64,000 bases of DNA from Saccharothrix saharensis (lineage in GTDB: Bacteria; Actinomycetota; Actinomycetes; Mycobacteriales; Pseudonocardiaceae), in assembly GCF_006716745.1 (NCBI RefSeq), contig NZ_VFPP01000001.1:3720001-3784000 (forward strand), written 5' to 3'. A model generated the notes under the pieces. The model was given only the letters and a program-made list of their open reading frames with translations, did not search any database and was not told the origin of the DNA. Below are positions 27,171 through 34,810 of this stretch, in pieces (positions within the stretch are counted from its first letter, which is position 1; the number at the start of each line of letters is the position of its first letter). Made by a program: the position numbers and the translations under genes.

Positions 27171-28418
27171 ATGGCGACGCGGGTCAACCCGAACATCGGC
27201 CGGGTCAGCGGGTACTTCCTGCTGAACCTGGTCACCGGCATCTTCTGGTTCGTCCTGCTGGTGACGTTGGGCGCGGTGAGCGTGGGCACCGCGGTGGTGT
27301 GGGTGGGCCTCCCGCTCGGCGTGCTGACGATGGTCCTGGCCCGCGGCGCGGCCTCGGCGGAACGGGCCTGGCTGGGCGCGACCCTGGGTGTCGACATCCC
27401 CCGCCCGTACCGGCCGCTGCCGGAGGGAGCCACGGCCCGCGCGAAGGCCATCGCGAAGGACCCGGCGACCTGGCGGGACTTCTCCTACTGGCTGATCATG
27501 CTGCCGCTGGGCGCCGTGGAGTTCGCGCTCACGGTGGCGCTGTGGTCGGCCGTGCTCGGCACCGTGTTCCTGCCGTTCTACCTGCACTGGCTGCCGGCCA
27601 CGTGGGAGGTGACGCTGCCCGACGGCACGGTGTGGCTGATCGACTCGTTCGCCAAGGCACTCCCGGTGAGCGTGGCGGGCCTGCTGCTCGGCGTGGTGGC
27701 CTACCGGCTGCTCAAGGCCATGGGCCAGGGTCACGCGCTGCTCGCCCGGTCGCTGCTCGGCCCGTCCCGCTACGACGTGCTGGAGGCGAAGGCGGAGCAC
27801 CTGTCCGCCAGCCGGGCGCGCGGCGTGGAGGCGGCCGAGGCCGAGCGCCGGCGCATCGAGCGCGACCTGCACGACGGCGCGCAGCAGCGCCTGGTCGCCG
27901 TGGCCATGGGCTTGGGCCGGGCCCGCAGCAAGATGGAGTCCGACCCGGACGCGGCCCGCGAGCTGATCGCCGAGGCGCACGCCGACGCGAAGCTGGCCAT
28001 CTCCGAGCTGCGCGACCTGGCCCGCGGCATCTACCCGTCCGTGCTGGGCGACCGGGGGCTCGACGCGGCCCTGTCGTCGCTGGCCGCGCGGTCGCCGATC
28101 CCGGTCGAGGTGGAGGTGGACGTCGAGCCGCGGCCACCGACGGCGGTGGAGAGCACGGCGTACTTCACGGTCGCCGAGTCGCTGACGAACATCGCCAAGC
28201 ACTCCGGCGCGACGCAGGCGCGCGTGCAGGTGTCCCGCACGGCGAACTCCGTGGTCGTGGAGGTCACCGACAACGGCCGGGGCGGGGCGGAGGTGCGCCC
28301 GGGTGGTGGCCTCGCGGGGCTCGCGGACCGTGCTGCGACGATTGACGGCGTGGTCGTCGTGGTGAGCCCGATCGGCGGGCCGACCGTGATCCGGACGGAG
28401 CTGCCGTGCGCGTGGTGA
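27171..28418 (+). CDS. Membrane sensor histidine kinase (HisKA_3 type), second copy
   Basis: A 415-residue kinase with a membrane sensor domain (hydrophobic stretches near residues 12-60, 105-140 and 165-185). The phosphoacceptor is His234 in RRRIERDLHDGAQQRLV; the ATPase domain has ESLTNIAKHSGA and TDNGRGG. ATG 27171 sits just behind GGTGGGG; GTG 27156 is in frame. It overlaps the regulator by 13 nt. It resembles the pair at 1802-3657 in domain order, in the ELPC ending and in overlap length. The sensed signal cannot be inferred. Confidence 0.93.
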   Translation: MATRVNPNIGRVSGYFLLNLVTGIFWFVLLVTLGAVSVGTAVVWVGLPLGVLTMVLARGAASAERAWLGATLGVDIPRPYRPLPEGATARAKAIAKDPATWRDFSYWLIMLPLGAVEFALTVALWSAVLGTVFLPFYLHWLPATWEVTLPDGTVWLIDSFAKALPVSVAGLLLGVVAYRLLKAMGQGHALLARSLLGPSRYDVLEAKAEHLSASRARGVEAAEAERRRIERDLHDGAQQRLVAVAMGLGRARSKMESDPDAARELIAEAHADAKLAISELRDLARGIYPSVLGDRGLDAALSSLAARSPIPVEVEVDVEPRPPTAVESTAYFTVAESLTNIAKHSGATQARVQVSRTANSVVVEVTDNGRGGAEVRPGGGLAGLADRAATIDGVVVVVSPIGGPTVIRTELPCAW

Positions 28419-29050
28419 TCGCGGAGGACTCGGTCCTCCTCCGGATGGGCGTGCAACGCCTGCTGGCCGACGAGGGGATCGAGACGGTCGCGGCGGTGGA
28501 CGACGGCGACGCGCTGCTCGCCGCGATCGAGGAGCACCGCCCCGACCTGGCCCTGGTGGACGTGCGGATGCCGCCGACGTTCACCGACGAGGGCCTGCGG
28601 GCGGCGATCGAGGCCCGCAAGCGCATCCCGAACCTGCCGGTGCTGGTGCTCTCGCAGTACGTCGAGGAGCGGTACGCGGTGGAGCTGCTGGCCGGCGGCG
28701 CGAACGGCGTCGGCTACCTGCTCAAGGAGCGGGTGGCCGACGTGTCGGAGTTCGTGGCCGCGGTGCGCCGCGTCGCCGCGGGCGGCACGAGCATCGACCA
28801 CGAGGTCATCACGCAGCTCATGGTCCGCTCCAAGCGCAACCCGGTGGACTCGCTCACCCAGCGTGAGCGGGAGGTGCTCGGGCTGATGGCCGAAGGGCTG
28901 TCGAACGCCGCCATCGCGGCCTCCCTGGTCGTGTCCGACGGCGCGGTGGAGAAGCACGTCGGCAACATCTTCGCCAAGCTCGGCCTGGAGCCGAGCACGA
29001 GCGAGCACCGCCGCGTCCGCGCCGTGCTGGCCTACCTCAACCTGGGCTGA
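28406..29050 (+). CDS. LuxR/NarL-family response regulator, second copy
   Basis: A 214-residue regulator starting at GTG 28406 with VRVVIAEDS; the phosphoacceptor is Asp52 in LVDVRMPP, and the output helix-turn-helix is LTQREREVLGLMAEGLSNAAI to FAKLGLEP. It shares long identical runs with the regulator at 1802, for example GYLLKERV. The 3' end overlaps the convergent amidohydrolase by 14 bp. Confidence 0.94.
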   Translation: MRVVIAEDSVLLRMGVQRLLADEGIETVAAVDDGDALLAAIEEHRPDLALVDVRMPPTFTDEGLRAAIEARKRIPNLPVLVLSQYVEERYAVELLAGGANGVGYLLKERVADVSEFVAAVRRVAAGGTSIDHEVITQLMVRSKRNPVDSLTQREREVLGLMAEGLSNAAIAASLVVSDGAVEKHVGNIFAKLGLEPSTSEHRRVRAVLAYLNLG

Positions 29051-29864
29051 TCCCGAGCAGCCTGGCCCCGTTGTCGTGCAGCACGGCCCGCAGGAACGGC
29101 TCGCCGAGCCGGTCGTCCGCGGCGGCCCAGCCCCGGATCGCGTCCAGTTGCTCCGAGTAGTCGTACGGGATGTTCGGGAAGTCCGAGCCGAGCACCACCC
29201 GGTCGGCCACGTCGACCAACCGCGCCGCCCAGTCGGCCGGCAGCGCCGCCCGCGCCTGCGTGAACGGCACGCCGACCATGGTCGTGTCGACGTGCACCCC
29301 GGGGTACCGGGCGACCAGGTCCAGCGCGCCGAGGTAGTCGGGCATCCCGGCGTGCGCCAGCACCGCGACGAGCGACGGGTGCCGCCGCAGCACGTGCTCG
29401 AACACGTCCAGCCCGGTGTGCGCGCCCGGCACGGGACCGTGACCGCAGTGCACGACCACCGGCACCCGCGCCTCGGCCAGCAGGCCCCACGCGCCGTCCA
29501 ACGACCGCGGGTCGTAGTCGCCGACCTGCACGTGCGCCTTGAAGCACCGCGCGCCCGCCGCCAACGCCCGCGCCACGTACGCCTCGACGCCCGGCTCCGG
29601 GTACAGGGTCGCCGTGGGCACCGCACCGTCCACGCGCGCCCCGAAGTCCAGCGCCCAGTCCGTCAGCCACTCCCCCATGCCCGGCTTGTGCGGGTACACC
29701 AGGGGCGCGAACGCGACCACGCCGAACGACCGCAGCACCGCCAGCCGCTCGTCCTCGGGCAGGCGGTACCGGATCGACCAGTCGACCCCGTAGTGCCGGG
29801 ACGCGGAGTCGAAGAACGCCCACACCTTGTCCAGCACGCGCTGCGGCATGAAGTGCACGTGCAC
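29037..29864 (-). CDS. Amidohydrolase (PF04909-type TIM barrel)
   Basis: A metal-dependent hydrolase of about 275 residues. HVHF at the start supplies the first two metal-binding histidines; FKAHVQVGDY, VVVHCGHGPVPG and VLAHAGMPDY carry the later ones, and VVLGSDFPNIPY has the catalytic Asp. GTG 29864 starts right at HVHF; the frame remains open towards smpB but without a good start, so a few residues may be missing. The substrate is unknown; decarboxylase-type members share this layout. It may be cotranscribed with smpB. Confidence 0.87.
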   Translation of the reverse strand: MHVHFMPQRVLDKVWAFFDSASRHYGVDWSIRYRLPEDERLAVLRSFGVVAFAPLVYPHKPGMGEWLTDWALDFGARVDGAVPTATLYPEPGVEAYVARALAAGARCFKAHVQVGDYDPRSLDGAWGLLAEARVPVVVHCGHGPVPGAHTGLDVFEHVLRRHPSLVAVLAHAGMPDYLGALDLVARYPGVHVDTTMVGVPFTQARAALPADWAARLVDVADRVVLGSDFPNIPYDYSEQLDAIRGWAAADDRLGEPFLRAVLHDNGARLLGISPG

Positions 29865-29893
29865 GTCGACCAGGCCCGGCAGCCCGTCCAGGG

Positions 29894-30370
29894 TCAGTAC
29901 CGCCCCTTCAACGCCCGGCCGTGCGCCTTCTGGATCTCCCGCTGCGCGTCGCGCTTGGCCAGGTCCTGCCGCTTGTCGTAGGACTTCTTGCCGCGCGCCA
30001 GGGCGATCTCGACCTTGACGTACCCGTCCTTGAAGTACATCGACAGCGGGATCAGCGACAGACCGCTCTCCTTGGTCTTGCCGATCAGCCGCTCGATCTC
30101 GCTCTTGTGGAGCAGCAGCTTCCGCTTGCGGCGCACCTCGTGGTTGGTCCAGGTACCCGCGACGTACTCCGGGATGTGCAGCGCGTGCAGCCAGATCTCG
30201 CCGTCGTCGACCTGGGCGAAGGCGTCCACGAGGGACGCCCTGCCCATGCGCAGGCTCTTCACCTCGGTGCCGACGAGCACGACACCCGCTTCGTAGGTGT
30301 CGAGGATGGTGTAGTCGTGCCGAGCCTTGCGGTTCGACGCGATCACCTTCTGACCGCGTTCCTTGACCAT
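29894..30370 (-). CDS. smpB: SsrA-binding protein SmpB
   Basis: A 158-residue protein of typical length. Family motifs are [63 protein letters not shown] and the basic tail [20 protein letters not shown] that folds in the ribosomal A site. It binds tmRNA and delivers it to stalled ribosomes. It lies in the ftsE-ftsX-smpB order common in actinobacteria. Confidence 0.98.
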   Translation of the reverse strand: MVKERGQKVIASNRKARHDYTILDTYEAGVVLVGTEVKSLRMGRASLVDAFAQVDDGEIWLHALHIPEYVAGTWTNHEVRRKRKLLLHKSEIERLIGKTKESGLSLIPLSMYFKDGYVKVEIALARGKKSYDKRQDLAKRDAQREIQKAHGRALKGRY

Positions 30371-30410
30371 GACCGAAACCTTACGTGAGCGCGCCAGCGG
30401 TTATCGGAAC

Positions 30411-31313
30411 CTACAGGCGCACGTAGAGGCGCAGCGTGACGTAGCCGGTCAGCGCCGAGATCGCGATCGCCACACCGACCAGGATCGGGGACAGGAACAG
30501 GATCTCGACCATGCTCACCTCGGGGATGATGTTCGCCTGGAACAGCTCGCCGAGCACCCGGTTGAGCAGGAACAGCTTGGTCACCACGAGCAACCCGATC
30601 GAGGCGACCGCGCCGATGACGCCCGCGACCACCGCCTCGATGAGGAACGGCAGCTGGGTGTACCAGCGGGTGGCGCCGACCAGCCGCATGATGCCGACCT
30701 CGGTGCGGCGGGTGAACGCCGACACCTGGATCGTGTTGGAGATCAACATCAGCGCGGCGAACGCCTGCAGCAGCGCCAGGGCCAGCGCCGCGTCGCGCAC
30801 GCCGTTGAGGAAGCCGAACAGCCGGTCGAGGTCCTCGCGCTGGTCGTCGACCTTTTTCACGCCCGCCTTGCCGGTGAACGCCTGGACGATCACGTCGGAC
30901 CGCTCCGCGTCCTCCAGCTTGACCCGGAACATCGCCGGGATCGCCTCCGGGCGGGCCAGCTTCGCCAGCTCGGGCTGCGACTCGAAGACCTTCTTGAACC
31001 GCTCGAAGCCCTTGTCGCGGTTCTCGTAGACGACGGTCTCGACCCCGGACGTGGTCTCCAGCTGGCTGCGCAGGCTCGAGCAGGGCTGCTGCGTGCAGTC
31101 CTTGTCGTTGACGCTGATGTCGTTGGTGAGCATGACCGCCACCTCGAGCTTGCCGAGGTAGTCGTCCTGCATCTTGCCCACCATGTTGACGACCAGCAGG
31201 CCGACACCGAGCAGGAAGAGCGAGATCGCGGTCGTGAGGATCATCGCGATGGTCATCGTGACGTTCCGGCGCAGGCCGGTGACGACCTCGCTGAACACGA
31301 AGCTGGTACGCAT
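30411..31313 (-). CDS. ftsX: Cell division protein FtsX
   Basis: A 300-residue permease-like subunit: N-terminal membrane segment (MTIAMILTTAISLFLLGVGL), a large extracellular domain with a cysteine pair (DKDCTQQPCSS) and three C-terminal segments. It partners FtsE and transmits the ATPase signal across the membrane to peptidoglycan hydrolases at division. The start is ATG 31313, 53 nt after ftsE. The short extracellular cysteine loop is usual for actinobacterial FtsX. Confidence 0.97.
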   Translation of the reverse strand: MRTSFVFSEVVTGLRRNVTMTIAMILTTAISLFLLGVGLLVVNMVGKMQDDYLGKLEVAVMLTNDISVNDKDCTQQPCSSLRSQLETTSGVETVVYENRDKGFERFKKVFESQPELAKLARPEAIPAMFRVKLEDAERSDVIVQAFTGKAGVKKVDDQREDLDRLFGFLNGVRDAALALALLQAFAALMLISNTIQVSAFTRRTEVGIMRLVGATRWYTQLPFLIEAVVAGVIGAVASIGLLVVTKLFLLNRVLGELFQANIIPEVSMVEILFLSPILVGVAIAISALTGYVTLRLYVRL

Positions 31314-31366
31314 CGGGGGGAACGTTCCTCAGGGTCGGGGGATGAGGGGGTCCGGCGGCCTCGGGC

Positions 31367-32056
<690 letters not shown>

Positions 32057-32123
32057 GAGGCGCGAGTGTACTCGCGGGCCGGGTAAAGCCCTCGTCTCGC
32101 CCGCCGGATGGGGGCTTGACCGA

Positions 32124-33224
32124 TCAGGACTGGTGCTGCTTGCGCCAGCGGATGCCCGCCTCCAGGAAGTCGTCGATCTCGCCGTCGAGCACCGCGGACG
32201 GGTTGCCGACCTCGTGCTCGGTGCGCAGGTCCTTGACCATCTGGTACGGGTGCAGCACGTAGGAGCGCATCTGGTTGCCCCAGCTCGAGCCGGTGTCCTT
32301 GAGCGCGTCCATCTTCGCCTGCTCCTCCTGCCGCTGGCGTTCCAGCAGCTTGGCCTGGAGCACGGCCATCGCGGTGGCCTTGTTCTGGAGCTGCGAGCGC
32401 TCGTTCTGGCAGGAGACGACGATGCCGGTCGGGATGTGCGTCAGGCGCACCGCCGAGTCGGTCGTGTTCACGCCCTGGCCGCCGGGGCCGGACGAGCGGT
32501 AGACGTCGACCCGCAGGTCCTTCTCGTCGATGTCGACGTGGTCGGTCTGCTCGACCACGGGCACCACCTCGACGCCCGCGAACGACGTCTGCCGGCGGCC
32601 CTGGTTGTCGAACGGCGAGATGCGCACGAGGCGGTGCGTGCCCTGCTCGACGCTGAGCGTGCCGTAGGCGTACGGGGCCGTGACGCGGAACGTGGCGGAC
32701 TTGATGCCCGCCTCCTCGGCGTAGGACGTGTCGAACACGTCGACGCCGTAGCCGTGCCGCTCGGCCCACCGCGAGTACATGCGCAGGAGCATCTCGGCGA
32801 AGTCGGCCGCGTCGACGCCGCCCGCCTCGGCACGGATCGTGACCAGGGCGTTGCGCTCGTCGTACTCGCCGGACAGCAGCGTGCGGACCTCGAGCGAGGA
32901 GATCTCCTCGCGGAGCTTCGCGCGCTCGGTGTCCGCCTCGGCGAGGCTGCCCGCGTCGCCCTCGTCCTCGGCCAGCTCGTACATGATCGAGAGGTCGTCC
33001 AGCCGGTCGCGCAGGTTCGTGACGCGACGAAGCTCACCCTGCTTGTGGGACAGCTGGCTGGTGACCTTCTGCGCCTGCTCCTGGTCGTCCCAGAGGTCCG
33101 GCCGAGCCGCCGCCTGCTCCAGCTCGGCGACCTGGGCGCGCAGCGCATCGAGGTCCATCACCGCCTCGATGCTCGCGAGCGTGGCGGAGAGGTCCTTGAT
33201 GTCTGCTTCGACGTCGGGATTCAC
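32124..33224 (-). CDS. prfB: Peptide chain release factor 2
   Basis: A 366-residue class I release factor for UGA and UAA. The recognition tripeptide SPF is at residues 203-205 and the catalytic GGQ at 248-250 in [17 protein letters not shown]. The frame is continuous, so there is no programmed frameshift of the E. coli type near codon 26. It lies upstream of ftsE with a 67-bp gap. Confidence 0.98.
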   Translation of the reverse strand: MNPDVEADIKDLSATLASIEAVMDLDALRAQVAELEQAAARPDLWDDQEQAQKVTSQLSHKQGELRRVTNLRDRLDDLSIMYELAEDEGDAGSLAEADTERAKLREEISSLEVRTLLSGEYDERNALVTIRAEAGGVDAADFAEMLLRMYSRWAERHGYGVDVFDTSYAEEAGIKSATFRVTAPYAYGTLSVEQGTHRLVRISPFDNQGRRQTSFAGVEVVPVVEQTDHVDIDEKDLRVDVYRSSGPGGQGVNTTDSAVRLTHIPTGIVVSCQNERSQLQNKATAMAVLQAKLLERQRQEEQAKMDALKDTGSSWGNQMRSYVLHPYQMVKDLRTEHEVGNPSAVLDGEIDDFLEAGIRWRKQHQS

Positions 33225-33275
33225 GTCCCAAGATTACGCCGGCACCGGTCGCGGAGTGCGACCGGTGGGCGCGAT

Positions 33276-33776
33276 TCAGGCCGTGGGGATGGCGTCGAGC
33301 AGCTTGAGCACGGCCTTGGCGTGGGCCAGGCCGAACTCGGCGACCGCCTTGGCGTAGGCGTCCTCGGCGGTCTTGACCGCCGTCTTGGCGGCCTCCTGCT
33401 CGGCGCCGTAGCTCGCGCGGGCGGAGTCCACGAGCGCCTGCCGCTGTTTGACGGTCAAGGAGCCCGCGTGCACCAGCCGCAGGATCAGCGGGCTGCGCAG
33501 GTGGTCCGGCCCCGGCTCGGAGAGCAGCCAGTTCTTGAACGCCTTCTTGCCCGCCGCGGTCAGCACGTACTGCTGGCTGGAGCGCGGGCCCTGCTTGCCG
33601 AGGCGCAGCAGGCCCTGGTCCGCCAACGCGGGCAGCTCGCGGTAGACCTGGCTGCGGGTGACGCTGAAGAACGCGCCGAAGCGCTCTCCGGCCTCAGCCA
33701 CGAGCTGGCCACCGGTCTTGGGTCCGTCGTGCAGCAGCCCGAGCAGGGCGGCCGCCGTCGCATTCAGGTCCGACAC
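33276..33776 (-). CDS. PadR-family transcriptional regulator
   Basis: A 166-residue PadR regulator: winged helix (ATAAALLGLLHDGPKTGGQL, then VTRSQVYRELPALADQGLL and QQYVLTAAGKKAF) and a C-terminal coiled-coil dimerisation part rich in alanine. GTG 33776 was chosen because family similarity begins there and because the operator-like repeats at 33807-33840 would otherwise lie inside the gene; TTG 33815 is the longer option. GGAGG is only one base from GTG 33776, so the start is uncertain. The target is probably itself and a neighbour. Confidence 0.85.
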   Translation of the reverse strand: MSDLNATAAALLGLLHDGPKTGGQLVAEAGERFGAFFSVTRSQVYRELPALADQGLLRLGKQGPRSSQQYVLTAAGKKAFKNWLLSEPGPDHLRSPLILRLVHAGSLTVKQRQALVDSARASYGAEQEAAKTAVKTAEDAYAKAVAEFGLAHAKAVLKLLDAIPTA

Positions 33777-34168
33777 ACCTCCAACGGTGCCACGCTCACC
33801 GGTCGCTGTCCACAATGGTCAGCCGTTCTGTCCACTGTGGCTGATCACGGGCTAGTGGAGTTGGGCCAAGCGGAGCAACGCAAAGCATCGCTGCGTAACC
33901 GCCCGCTGATCAACGCCACGCGTTCGGCCGCTTGACCCGGCTTGTCCACGTCAAGTGGAAATCCTTGGAGCACAAGGGAAACCGCACTTTTGCGTTCACT
34001 CGAACGGCAGTGCGGGGTCACTCGCCGCGTCCGACCCGCCCCGGCGGGACCGGGGGCGGATAGCACAACCCGGTGATGTCCGGCTCTCGAGGTGGCAAAC
34101 ACGTCGGGTGGTGGGACCATTACGGCGGGTGTCCGTTCGACTGTGCTCGTTCGACTGGGAGGTCAGCT
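33777..34168. other. Divergent intergenic region
   Basis: This separates the minus-strand PadR gene from the plus-strand zinc-finger gene. Apart from the paired sites at 33807-33840 I see only a candidate ribosome site (GGGAGG) at its right end. No gene is supported. Confidence 0.45.
33807..33840. promoter_or_regulatory. Paired palindromic sites upstream of the PadR gene
   Basis: TGTCCACAATGG (33807-33818) and TGTCCACTGTGG (33829-33840) repeat at exactly 22 bp, two turns of the helix. The core CCACTGTGG is a perfect odd palindrome and CCACAATGG a near one. Position and phasing fit an operator for the adjacent regulator; this is inference. Confidence 0.45.
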
Positions 34169-34366
34169 GTGGGCATCAAATGGACGACGGGGACGAAGGT
34201 AGTCCGCAACGCCCGCGCCTGGGCGTCCGGCACGATCCCGGAACAGGCGGGCAAGGACGAGTGCATGGTGTGCGGCAAGCAGATCCGCAGGCACCGCACG
34301 GTGAGCGGCGAAGGCCGGGTCTGCTCGCTCACCTGCGCCCAGTACTGGGCCGAGAACATGACCTGA
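34169..34366 (+). CDS. Small zinc-finger protein
   Basis: A 65-residue basic protein with two cysteine pairs, CMVC and CSLTC, spaced like a small treble-clef or FCS-type zinc finger. GTG 34169 has GGGAGG six bases upstream. The function is unknown; binding to nucleic acid or ribosome is possible. Confidence 0.75.
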   Translation: MGIKWTTGTKVVRNARAWASGTIPEQAGKDECMVCGKQIRRHRTVSGEGRVCSLTCAQYWAENMT

Positions 34367-34378
34367 GCGCGAACAGGC

Positions 34379-34412
34379 GAAAGGCCCCCGGGAAACGTCC
34401 CGGGGGCCTTTC
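34379..34412. terminator. Bidirectional terminator, zinc-finger gene and tRNA-fMet copy 1
   Basis: A perfect 15-bp inverted repeat (34379-34393 with 34398-34412), loop of 4, with A-run and T-run on either side. It lies 12 bases after the zinc-finger stop and directly downstream of the minus-strand tRNA. Confidence 0.85.
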
Positions 34413-34418
34413 GCGTAG

Positions 34419-34492
34419 TAGCGGGGACAGGATTTGAACCTGCGACCTCTGGGTTATGAGCCCAGCGAGCTACCGAGCTGCTCCACCCCGCG
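34419..34492 (-). tRNA. tRNA-fMet initiator (CAT), copy 1
   Basis: A 74-base initiator tRNA. The acceptor begins CGCGGGG and ends CCCCGC-T-A, leaving the unpaired 1:72 position of initiators; the anticodon stem has three G:C pairs (GGG, CTCATAA, CCC), and anticodon CAT. CCA is not encoded. A TATAGT box lies upstream on the minus strand. Confidence 0.95.
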
Positions 34493-34601
34493 CTGCTAAA
34501 GACAACTATACACGCCCCGGAAACCACTTTTCACCGGGGGGCCCAAAGCGGCATCGCAGCACGTCGGGGCACCTGCTGCGGGTCGTCGACCACTGACAGG
34601 C

Positions 34602-34637
34602 GAAAGGCCCCCGGAGTCGAAACTCCGAGGGCCTTTC
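34602..34637 (-). terminator. Terminator of tRNA-fMet copy 2
   Basis: A 16-bp inverted repeat with one mismatch (34602-34617 with 34622-34637), closely similar to the hairpin at 34379. It lies 5 bases beyond the 3' end of the second tRNA. Confidence 0.75.
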
Positions 34638-34642
34638 CGTGG

Positions 34643-34716
34643 TAGCGGGGACAGGATTTGAACCTGCGACCTCTGGGTTATGAGCCCAGCGAGCTACCGA
34701 GCTGCTCCACCCCGCG
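34643..34716 (-). tRNA. tRNA-fMet initiator (CAT), copy 2
   Basis: Identical in sequence to the copy at 34419 over the full 74 bases, and followed by its own hairpin. The upstream minus-strand flank has a TAGAGT-like -10 box and a shared GGGGCG element, so each copy appears to have its own promoter. Confidence 0.95.
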
Positions 34717-34810
34717 CTGCATTTAGAACTCTACGCCCCGGTTACCGGGATATGCAAATCGGGTGGCCTGGAACGTGTCCCAGGCCACCCGATCGCGATA
34801 TCAGTGCAGG

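Noticed and set aside
32124-33224. Programmed frameshift in prfB
   Set aside because: The frame is continuous and no internal UGA occurs near codon 26.
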